64,000 nt of DNA. Origin: Nemopilema nomurai. Taxonomy: Eukaryota > Cnidaria > Scyphozoa > Rhizostomeae > Rhizostomatidae. A program made the translations under genes and the position numbers. Shown here piece by piece: positions 53,601 to 64,000 of the stretch. The stretch is taken from contig ML133436.1 of NCBI GenBank assembly GCA_003864495.1, forward strand, positions 2,178,004 through 2,242,003, in the 5' to 3' direction. Below the pieces are notes generated by a model. The model was not told where the DNA came from, ran no database searches, and was given only the letters and a program-made list of their open reading frames with translations. Position 1 is the first letter of the stretch. Every line of letters starts with the position of its first letter.

Positions 53601-56600
53601 CTTACATTTTGCCGACAAACGGCGCTTCGAAAAAGAGGCATTTCTCGGCAACCAAAACTGATATGCTTCATCTGAGCAGCCTAGTAGTGTCTAATTGGTA
53701 CGTAGAACAGCTTGGGATGACTATTTGAAAATGAATTTCGGGTCGAAAATCGACCATTTTCCAAGGCTATAACCTTACATTTTGCCGACAAACGGCGCTT
53801 CGAAAAAGAGGCATTTCTCGGCAACCAAAACTGATATGCTTCATCTGAGCAGCCTAGTAGTGTCTAATTGGTACGTAGAACAGCTTGGGATGACTATTTG
53901 AAAATGAATTTCGGGTCGAAAATCGACCATTTTCCAAGGCTATAACCTTACATTTTGCCGACAAACGGCGCTTCGAAAAAGAGGCATTTCTCGGCAACCA
54001 AAACTGATATGCTTCATCTGAGCAGCCTAGTACTGTCTAATTGGCACGTAGAACAGCTTGGGATGACTATTTGAGAAATGAATTTCGGGTCGAAAATCGA
54101 CCATTTTCCAAGGCTATAACCTTACATTTTGCCGACAAACGGCGCTTCGAAAAAAGAGGCATTTCTCGGCAACCAAAACTGATATGCTTCATCTGAGCAG
54201 CCTAGTAGTGTCTAATTGGCACGTAGAACAGCTTGGGATGACTATTTGAGAAATGAATTTCGGGTCGAAAATCGACCATTTTCCAAGGCTATAACCTTAC
54301 ATTTTGCCGACAAACGGCGCTTCGAAAAAGAGGCATTTCTCGGCAACCAAAACTGATATGCTTCATCTGAGCAGCCTAGTAGTGTCTAATTGGCACGTAG
54401 AAAAGCTTGGGATGACTATTTGAAAATGAATTTCGGGTCGAAAATCGACCATTTTCCAAGGCTATAACCTTACATTTTGCCGACAAACGGCGCTTCGAAA
54501 AAGAGGCATTTCTCGGCAACCAAAACTGATATGCTTCATCTGAGCAGCCTAGTACTGTCTAATTGGCACGTAGAAAAGCTTGGGATGACTATTTGAGAAA
54601 TGAATTTCGGGTCGAAAATCGACCATTTTCCAAGGCTATAACCTTACATTTTGCCGACAAACGGCGCTTCGAAAAAGAGGCATTTCTCGGCAACCAAAAC
54701 TGATATGCTTCATCTGAGCAGCCTAGTAGTGTCTAATTGGCACGTAGAAACAGCTTGGGATGACTATTTGAGAAATGAATTTCGGGTCGAAATCGACCAT
54801 TTTCCAAGGCTATAACCTTACATTTGCCGACAAACGGCGCTTCGAAAAAGAGGCATTTCTCGGCAACCAAAACTGATATGCTTCATCTGAGCAGCCTAGT
54901 AGTGTCTAATTGGTACGTAGAACAGCTTGGGATGACTATTTGAGAAAATGAATTTCGGGTCGAAAATCGACCATTTTCCAAGGCTATAACCTTACATTTT
55001 GCCGACAAACGGCGCTTCGAAAAAGAGGCATTTCTCGGCAACCAAAACTGATATGCTTCATCTGAGCAGCCTAGTAGTGTCTAATTGGTACGTAGAACAG
55101 CTTGGGATGACTATTTGAGAAATGAATTTCGGGTCGGAAATCGACCATTTTCCAAGGCTATAACCTTACATTTTGCCGACAAACGGCGCTTCGAAAAAGA
55201 GGCATTTCTCGGCAACCAAAACTGATATGCTTCATCTGAGCAGCCTAGTAGTGTCTAATTGGTACGTAGAACAGCTTGGGATGACTATTTGAGAAATGAA
55301 TTTCGGGTCGAAAATCGACCATTTTCCAAGGCTATAACCTTACATTTTGCCGACAAACGGCGCTTCGAAAAAGAGGCATTTCTCGGCAACCAAAACTGAT
55401 ATGCTTCATCTGAGCAGCCTAGTAGTGTCTAATTGGTACGTAGAAGCTTGGGATGACTATTTGAGAAATGAATTTCGGGTCGGAAATCGACCATTTTCCA
55501 AGGCTATAACCTTACATTTTGCCGACAAACGGCGCTTCGAAAAAGAGGCATTTCTCGGCAACCAAAACTGATATGCTTCATCTGAGCAGCCTAGTAGTGT
55601 CTAATTGGACGTAGAACAGCTTGGGATGACTATTTGAGAAATGAATTTCGGGTCGAAATCGACCATTTTCCAAGGCTATAACCTTACATTTTGCCGACAA
55701 ACGGCGCTTCGAAAAAGAGGCATTTCTCGGCAACCAAAACTGATATGCTTCATCTGAGCAGCCTAGTACTGTCTAATTGGCACGTAGAACAAGCTTGGAT
55801 GACTATTTGAAAATGAATTTCGGGTCGAAAATCGACCATTTTCCAAGGCTATAACCTTACATTTTGCCGACAAACGGCGCTTCGAAAAAAGAGGCATTTC
55901 TCGGCAACCAAAACTGATATGCTTCATCTGAGCAGCCTAGTAGTGTCTAATTGGCACGTAGAACAGCTTGGGATGACTATTTTGAGAAATTTTCGGGTCG
56001 AAATCGACCATTTTCCAAGGCTATAACCTTACATTTTGCCGACAAACGGCGCTTCGAAAAAGAGGCATTTCTCGGCAACCAAAACTGATATGCTTCATCT
56101 GAGCAGCCTAGTAGTGTCTAATTGGCACGTAGAAAGCTTGGGATGACTATTTGAGAAATGAATTTTCGGGTCGAATCGACCATTTTCCAAGGCTATAACC
56201 TTACATTTTGCCGACAAACGGCGCTTCGAAAAAGAGGCATTTCTCGGCAACCAAAACTGATATGCTTCATCTGAGCAGCCTAGTACTGTCTAATTGGCAC
56301 GTAGAAAAGCTTGGGATGACTATTTGAGAAATGAATTTCGGGTCGAAAATCGACCATTTTCCAAGGCTATAACCTTACATTTTGCCGACAAACGGCGCTT
56401 CGAAAAAGGGCATTTCTCGGCAACCAAAACTGATATGCTTCATCTGAGCAGCCTAGTAGTGTCTAATTGGCACGTAGAAAAGCTTGGGATGACTATTTGA
56501 GAAATGAATTTCGGGTCGGAAAACGACCATTTTCCAAGGCTATAACCTTACATTTTGCCGACAAACGGCGCTTCGAAAAAGGCATTTCTCGGCAACCAAA

Positions 56601-56919
56601 ACTGATATGCTTCATCTGAGCAGCCTAGTACTGTCTAATTGGCACGTAGAAAGCTTGGGATGACTATTTGAGAAATGAATTTCGGGTCGAAATCGACCAT
56701 TTTCCAAGGCTATAACCTTACATTTTGCCGACAAACGGCGCTTCGAAAAAGAGGCATTTCTCGGCAACCAAAACTGATATGCTTCATCTGAGCAGCCTAG
56801 TAGTGTCTAATTGGTACGTAGAAAGCTTGGGATGACTATTTGAGAAATGAATTTCGGGTCGAAATCGACCATTTTCCAAGGCTATAACCTTACATTTTGC
56901 CGACAAACGGCGCTTCGAA

Positions 56920-57055
56920 GGGCATTTCTCGGCAAAAAAACTGATATGCTTCATAGCAGCCTAGTTTCATTGAAATAATTTCGGTCGAAAAAATTTAAAA
57001 TTTTCCAAGGCTATAACCTTACATTACAAAAAATTCGAAAAAGGGCATTTCTCGG
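56920..57055. repeat. Degenerate satellite patch 1
   Basis: Monomers lose several internal segments at once (for example GGCAAAAAAACTGATATGC, CTTCATAGCAGCC, AAAATTTAAAATTTTCC and ACATTACAAAAAATTCG), unlike the near-perfect copies on both sides. Confidence 0.75.
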
Positions 57056-58634
57056 CAACCAAAACTGATATGCTTCATCTGAGCAGCCTAGTAGTGTCTA
57101 ATTGGCACGTAGAAAAGCTTGGGATGACTATTTTGAGAAATGAATTTCGGGTCGAAATCGACCATTTTTCCAAGGCTATAACCTTACATTTTGCCGACAA
57201 ACGGCGCTTCGAAAAAGAGGCATTTCTCGGCAACCAAAACTGATATGCTTCATCTGAGCAGCCTAGTAGTGTCTAATTGGTACGTAGAAAGCTTGGATGA
57301 CTATTTGAGAAATGAATTTCGGGTCGGAAATCGACCATTTTCCAAGGCTATAACCTTACATTTTGCCGACAAACGGCGCTTCGAAAAAGAGGCATTTCTC
57401 GGCAACCAAAACTGATATGCTTCATCTGAGCAGCCTAGTAGTGTCTAATTGGTACGTAGAACAAGCTTGGGATGACTATTTGAGAAATGAATTTCGGGTC
57501 GGAAAATCGACCATTTTCCAAGGCTATAACCTTACATTTTGCCGACAAACGGCGCTTCGAAAAAGAGGCATTTCTCGGCAACCAAAACTGATATGCTTCA
57601 TCTGAGCAGCCTAGTAGTGTCTAATTGGCACGTAGAAAAGCTTGGGATGACTATTTGAGAAATGAATTTCGGGTCGAAAATCGACCATTTTCCAAGGCTA
57701 TAACCTTACATTTTGCCGACAAACGGCGCTTCGAAAAAGAGGCATTTCTCGGCAACCAAAACTGATATGCTTCATCTGAGCAGCCTAGTACTGTCTAATT
57801 GGCACGTAGAAAAGCTTGGATGACTATTTGAGAAATGAATTTCGGGTCGAAATCGACCATTTTTCCAAGGCTATAACCTTACATTTTGCCGACAAACGGC
57901 GCTTCGAAAAAGAGGCATTTCTCGGCAACCAAAACTGATATGCTTCATCTGAGCAGCCTAGTAGTGTCTAATTGGCACGTAGAACAGCTTGGGATGTTTT
58001 GAGAAATGAATTTCGGGTCGAAATCGACCATTTTCCAAGGCTATAACCTTACATTTTGCGACAAACGGCGCTTCGAAAAAGAGGCATTTCTCGGCAACCA
58101 AAACTGATATGCTTCATCTGAGCAGCCTAGTAGTGTCTAATTGGCACGTAGAAAGCTTGGGATCTATTTGAGAAATGAATTTCGGGTCGAAAATCGACCA
58201 TTTTCCAAGGCTATAACCTTACATTTTGCCGACAAACGGCGCTTCGAAAAAGAGGCATTTCTCGGCAACCAAAACTGATATGCTTCATCTGAGCAGCCTA
58301 GTACTGTGTCTAATTGGCACGTAGAAAAGCTTGGGATGACTATTTGAGAAATGAATTTCGGGTCGAAATCGACCATTTTCAAGGCTATAACCTTACATTT
58401 TGCCGACAAACGGCGCTTCGAAAAAAGGGCATTTCTCGGCAACCAAAACTGATATGCTTCATCTGAGCAGCCTAGTAGTGTCTAATTGGTACGTAGACAG
58501 CTTGGGATGACTATTTGAGAAATGAATTTCGGGTCGGAAATCGACCATTTTTCAAGGCTATAACCTTACATTTTGCGACAACGGCGCTTCGAAAAGAGGC
58601 ATTTCTCGGCAACCAAAACTGATATGCTTCATCT

Positions 58635-58935
58635 GAGCAGCCTAGGTGTCTAAGGCAGTACATGGGAGTTATAACAGCTTGGGATGACTATTTAAGTAGA
58701 ATATTTCGAAATCGACCATTTTCAAGGCTATAACTTACATTTTCCAAGGCTGCAAAAAAAAGAGGCATTTCTCGGCAACCAAAACTGATGATGCTTCATC
58801 TGAGCAGCCTAGTAGTGTCTAATTGGCACGTAGAACAGCTTGGGATGACTATTTGAGAAATGAATTTCGGGTCGAAAATCGACCATTTTTCCAAGGCTAT
58901 AACCTTACATTTTGCCGACCGCCAAAAAGAGCATT
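58635..58935. repeat. Degenerate satellite patch 2
   Basis: Multiple substitutions and rearranged short pieces occur (GTCTAAGGCAGTACATGGG, ATTTTCCAAGGCTGC, CCGACCGCCAAAAAGAGC) within otherwise regular monomers. Smaller disruptions follow near 60310 and 60988. Confidence 0.7.
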
Positions 58936-61900
58936 TCTCGGCAACCAAAACTGATATGCTTCATCTGAGCAGCCTAGTAGTGTCTAATTACGTAGAACAG
59001 CTTGGGATGACTATTTGAGAAATGAATTTCGGGTCGAAAATCGACCATTTTCCAAGGCTATAACCTTACATTTTGCCGACAAACGGCGCTTCGAAAAAGA
59101 GGCATTTCTCGGCAACCAAAACTGATATGCTTCATCTGAGCAGCCTAGTAGTGTCTAATTGGTACGTAGAAAGCTTGGGATGACTATTTGAGAATTTCGG
59201 GTCGAAATCGACCATTTTTCCAAGGCTATAACCTTACATTTTGCCGACAAACGGCGCTTCGAAAAAAGAGGCATTTCTCGGCAACCAAAACTGATATGCT
59301 TCATCTGAGCAGCCTAGTAGTGTCTAATTGGTACGTAGAAAGCTTGGGATGATTATTTGAATTTCGGGTCGAAAATCGACCATTTTTCCAAGGCTATAAC
59401 CTTACATTTTGCCGACAAACGGCGCTTCGAAAAAGAGGCATTTCTCGGCAACCAAAACTGATATGCTTCATCTGAGCAGCCTAGTAGTGTCTAATTGGTA
59501 CGTAGAACAGCTTGGGATGACTAAAAATGAATTTCGGGTCGAAAATCGACCATTTTCCAAGGCTATAACCTTACATTTTGCCGACAAACGGCGCTTCGAA
59601 AAAGAGGCATTTCTCGGCAACCAAAACTGATATGCTTCATCTGAGCAGCCTAGTAGTGTCTAATTGGCGTAGAAAGCTTGGGATGATTTGAAAATGAATT
59701 TCGGCGAAGAAATCGACCATTTTTCCAAGGCTATAACCTTACATTTTGCCGACAAACGGCGCTTCGAAAAAGAGGCATTTCTCGGCAACCAAAACTGATA
59801 TGCTTCATCTGAGCAGCCTAGTAGTGTCTAATTGGTACGTAGAACAGCTTGGGATGATTTGAAAAATGAATTTCGGGTCGAAAATCGACCATTTTCCAAG
59901 GCTATAACCTTACATTTTGCCGACAAACGGCGCTTCGAAAAAGAGGCATTTCTCGGCAACCAAAACTGATATGCTTCATCTGAGCAGCCTAGTATGTCTA
60001 ATTGCACGTAGAAAGCTTGGGATGACTATTTGAGAAATGAATTTCGGGTCGAAAATCGACCATTTTTCCAAGGCTATAACCTTACATTTTGCCGACAAAC
60101 GGCGCTTCGAAAAAGAGGCATTTCTCGGCAACCAAAACTGATATGCTTCATCTGAGCAGCCTAGTAGTGTCTAATTGGTACGTAGAAAGCTTGGGATGAC
60201 TAAAAATGAATTTCGGGTCGAAATCGACCATTTTCCAAGGCTATAACCTTACATTTTGCACAAACGGCGCTTCGAAAAAGAGGCATTTCTCGGCAACCAA
60301 AACTGATATGCCATCTAGCAGTAGTGTCTAATTGGTACGTACAGCTTGGGATGTTTATTTGAAAATGAATTTCGGGTCGAAAATCGACCATTTTTCCAAG
60401 GCTATAACCTTACATTTTGCCGACAAACGGCGCTTCGAAAAAGAGGCATTTCTCGGCAACCAAAACTGATATGCTTCATCTGAGCAGCCTAGTAGTGTCT
60501 AATTGGTACGTAGAAAGCTTGGGATGTATTTGAAAATGAATTTCGGGTCGAAAATCGACCATTTTTCCAAGGCTATAACCTTACATTTTGCCGACAAACG
60601 GCGCTTCGAAAAAGAGGCATTTCTCGGCAACCAAAACTGATATGCTTCATCTGAGCAGCCTAGTAGTGTCTAATTGGTACGTAGAAAGCTTGGGATGGAT
60701 TTCGGGTCGAAAATCGACCATTTTCCAAGGCTATAACCTTACATTTTGCCGACAAACGGCGCTTCGAAAAAGAGGCATTTCTCGGCAACCAAAACTGATA
60801 TGCTTCATCTGAGCAGCCTAGTAGTGTCTAATTGGTACGTAGAACAGCTTGGGATGACTATTTGAAAATGAATTTCGGGTCGAAAATCGACCATTTTTCC
60901 AAGGCTATAACCTTACATTTTGCCAAAACGGCGCTTCGAAAAAGAGGCATTTCTCGGCAACCAAAACTGATATGCTTCATCTGAGCAGCTGTAGGTCGTA
61001 GAAAGCTTGGGATGATTTGAAAAATGAATTTCGGGTCGAAAATCGACCATTTTCCAAGGCTATAACCTTACATTTTGCCGACAAACGGCGCTTCGAAAAG
61101 AGGCATTTCTCGGCAACCAAAACTGATATGCTTCATCTGAGCAGCCTAGTAGTGTCTACGTAGAACAGCTTGGATGTTTATTTGAAAATGAATTTCGGGT
61201 CGAAAATCGACCATTTTTCCAAGGCTATAACCTTACATTTTGCCGACAAACGGCGCTTCGAAAAAGAGGCATTTCTCGGCAACCAAAACTGATATGCTTC
61301 ATCTGAGCAGCCTAGTAGTGTCTAATTGGTACGTAGAACAGCTTGGGATGCTATTTGAAAATGAATTTCGGGTCGAAAATCGACCATTTTCCAAGGCTAT
61401 AACCTTACATTTTGCCGACAAACGGCGCTTCGAAAAAGAGGCATTTCTCGGCAACCAAAACTGATATGCTTCATCTGAGCAGCCTAAGTCTAATTGGTAC
61501 GTAGAAAGCTTGGGATGACTATTTGAGAAATGAATTTCGGGTCGAAAATCGACCATTTTTCCAAGGCTATAACCTTACATTTTGCCGACAAACGGCGCTT
61601 CGAAAAAAGGGCATTTCTCGGCAACCAAAACTGATATGCTTCATCTGAGCAGCCTAGTAGTGTCTAATTGGTACGTAGAACAGCTTGGTGATATTTGAAA
61701 TGAATTTCGGGTCGAAAATCGACCATTTTCCAAGGCTATAACCTTACATTTTGCCGACAAACGGCGCTTCGAAAAAGAGGCATTTCTCGGCAACCAAAAC
61801 TGATATGCTTCATCTGAGCAGCCTAGTAGTGTCTAATTGGTACGTAGAACAGCTTGGGATGACTATTTGAAAATGAATTTCGGGTCGAAAATCGACCATT

Positions 61901-64000
61901 TTCCAAGGCTATAACCTTACATTTTGCCGACAAACGGCGCTTCGAAAAAGAGGCATTTCTCGGCAACCAAAACTGATATGCTTCATCTGAGCAGCCTAGT
62001 AGTGTCTAATTGGTACGTAGAACAGCTTGGGATGACTATTTGAAAATGAATTTCGGGTCGAAAATCGACCATTTTCCAAGGCTATAACCTTACATTTTGC
62101 CGACAAACGGCGCTTCGAAAAAGAGGCATTTCTCGGCAACCAAAACTGATATGCTTCATCTGAGCAGCCTAGTAGTGTCTAATTGGTACGTAGAACAGCT
62201 TGGATGACTATTTGAAATGAATTTCGGGTAAAAATCGACCATTTTCCAAGGCTATAACCTTACATTTTGCCGACAAACGGCGCTTCGAAAAAGAGGCATT
62301 TCTCGGCAACCAAAACTGATATGCTTCATCTGAGCAGCCTAGTAGTGTCTAATTGGTACGTAGAAAGCTTGGGATGACTATTTGAAAGAATTTCGGGTCG
62401 AAAATCGACCATTTTTCCAAGGCTATAACCTTACATTTTGCCGACAAACGGCGCTTCGAAAAAGAGGCATTTCTCGGCAACCAAAACTGATATGCTTCAT
62501 CTGAGCAGCCTAGTAGTGTCTAATTGGTACGTAGAACAGCTTGGGATGACTATTTGAGAAATGAATTTCGGGTCGAAAATCGACCATTTTCCAAGGCTAT
62601 AACCTTACATTTTGCCGACAAACGGCGCTTCGAAAAAGAGGCATTTCTCGGCAACCAAAACTGATATGCTTCATCTGAGCAGCCTAGTAGTGTCTAATTG
62701 GTACGTAGAACAGCTTGGGATGACTATTTGAGAAATGAATTTCGGGTCGAAAATCGACCATTTTCCAAGGCTATAACCTTACATTTTGCCGACAAACGGC
62801 GCTTCGAAAAAGAGGCATTTCTCGGCAACCAAAACTGATATGCTTCATCTGAGCAGCCTAGTAGTGTCTAATTGGTACGTAGAACAGCTTGGGATGTTTA
62901 TTTGAAAATGAATTTCGGGTCGAAAATCGACCATTTTTCCAAGGCTATAACCTTACATTTTGCCGACAAACGGCGCTTCGAAAAAGAGGCATTTCTCGGC
63001 AACCAAAACTGATATGCTTCATCTGAGCAGCCTAGTAGTGTCTAATTGGTACGTAGAACAGCTTGGGATGACTATTTGAAATGAATTTCGGGTCGAAAAT
63101 CGACCATTTTCCAAGGCTATAACCTTACATTTTGCCGACAAACGGCGCTTCGAAAAAGAGGCATTTCTCGGCAACCAAAACTGATATGCTTCATCTGAGC
63201 AGCCTAGTAGTGTCTAATTGGTACGTAGAAAGCTTGGGATGTATTTGAGAAATGAATTTCGGGTCGAAAATCGACCATTTTCCAAGGCTATAACCTTACA
63301 TTTTGCCGACAAACGGCGCTTCGAAAAAGAGGCATTTCTCGGCAACCAAAACTGATATGCTTCATCTGAGCAGCCTAGTAGTGTCTAATTGGTACGTAGA
63401 AAGCTTGGGTATGTTATTTGAAAATGAATTTCGGGTCGAAAATCGACCATTTTTCCAAGGCTATAACCTTACATTTTGCCGACAAACGGCGCTTCGAAAA
63501 AGAGGCATTTCTCGGCAACCAAAACTGATATGCTTCATCTGAGCAGCCTAGTAGTGTCTAATTGGTACGTAGAACAGCTTGGGATGTATTTGAAAATGAA
63601 TTTCGGGTCGAAAATCGACCATTTTCCAAGGCTATAACCTTACATTTTGCGACAAACGGCGCTTCGAAAAGAGGCATTTCTCGGCAACCAAAACTGATAT
63701 GCTTCATCTGAGCAGCCTAGTAGTGTCTAATTGGTACGTAGAACAGCTTGGGATGACTATTTGAAAATGAATTTCGGTCGAAAATCGACCATTTTTCCAA
63801 GGCTATAACCTTACATTTTGCCGACAAACGGCGCTTCGAAAAAGAGGCATTTCTCGGCAACCAAAACTGATATGCTTCATCTGAGCAGCCTAGTAGTGTC
63901 TAATTGGTACGTAGAACAGCTTGGATGATTTGAGAAATGAATTTCGGGTCGAAATCGACCATTTTTCCAAGGCTATAACCTTACATTTTGCCGACAAACG

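Larger units (their letters stand above)
54000..59000. repeat. Satellite block dominated by subtype B
   Basis: Monomers here mostly read GATGACTATTTGAGAAATGAA, often with TTGGCACGTAGAAAAGCTT, sometimes TAGTACTGTC in place of TAGTAGTGTC, and GGTCGGAAATCGACC variants. Subtype B first appears near 44696 and is interspersed with subtype A between about 45.9 and 54 kb. Confidence 0.75.
40717..64000. repeat. 175-bp satellite DNA array, continues past the window end
   Basis: Head-to-tail tandem monomers run from about 40717 to the last base. In the left part the period is exactly 175 bp (the GATGTTTATTT motif at 41031, 41206 and 41381). Elsewhere monomers are mostly 170-175 bp because of small indels. 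By length there are roughly 130-135 copies. Each monomer has an almost invariant part of about 115 bp (from CCAAGGCTATAACC through CTGAGCAGCCTAG to GTGTCTAATTGG) and a variable part of about 55-60 bp (from CGTAGAACAGCTTGG to GACCATTTTT). The variable part contains the dyad GGTCGA-AAA-TCGACC; the invariant part contains GCCG-ACAAA-CGGC and TTCGAA. Open frames in it start at TTG or cross monomers and are not genes. The unit length is typical of centromeric or heterochromatic satellites; the function is unknown. Confidence 0.99.

Noticed and set aside
43892..63542. Recurrent open frames of about 60-90 codons across the satellite, starting at TTG (LPTNGASKKRHF...) or on the minus strand
   Set aside because: They are the same monomer read through; lengths depend on indels, starts are not ATG, and the unit is not a multiple of three. 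No coding signature.

Overview
This is eukaryotic (metazoan) genomic DNA, AT-rich, with many short exons split by GT-AG introns. The most likely source is a cnidarian or other early-branching invertebrate. That placement is inferred from gene style, intron density, Tc1-like and MITE-like repeats, and an axonemal/ciliary-transport gene; it is not proven.

Layout. (1) About 0.1-10.0 kb, + strand: the 3' portion of an armadillo/HEAT-repeat gene of uncertain orthology. From 3650 to 10012 all exon phases close. One of its introns holds a 2.1-kb minisatellite of 16-bp units. (2) 11.26-11.37 kb, - strand: a plausible terminal exon of an unidentified gene. (3) 11.7-18.57 kb, + strand: KIFAP3 (kinesin-associated protein 3, the armadillo subunit of heterotrimeric kinesin-2), 11 exons, with one apparent single-base frameshift in exon 5. 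(4) 18.6-21.7 kb: intergenic DNA with two MITE-like inverted-repeat elements and a 21-base G run. (5) 21.8-23.1 kb, + strand: a probable small secreted NTR-type (TIMP/netrin-like) protein. (6) 24.59-25.47 kb, - strand: an intronless FTSJ1/Trm7 tRNA 2'-O-methyltransferase. (7) 26.55-26.91 kb: a long imperfect fold-back. (8) 27.05-40.30 kb, + strand: APEH (acylaminoacyl-peptide hydrolase), about 27 short exons with the full Ser-Asp-His triad. Its introns carry a deleted Tc1-like transposon, a tRNA-derived SINE and a 26-bp minisatellite that runs up to a splice acceptor. (9) About 40.72 kb to the window end: more than 23 kb of a head-to-tail satellite with a basic unit of 175 bp (roughly 130-135 copies by length), cut by the window edge.

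The genes are unrelated housekeeping or ciliary genes, not a pathway cluster. The most unusual content is the satellite array, which starts about 420 bp after the APEH stop codon. Its copies are most uniform at the unique-sequence edge, its monomers have a near-invariant part and a variable part, and monomer subtypes change along the array. I saw no viral gene, toxin gene, CRISPR array, rRNA or intact tRNA. Exon boundaries were assigned by eye from splice consensus, phase continuity and remembered protein families; no database search was run.
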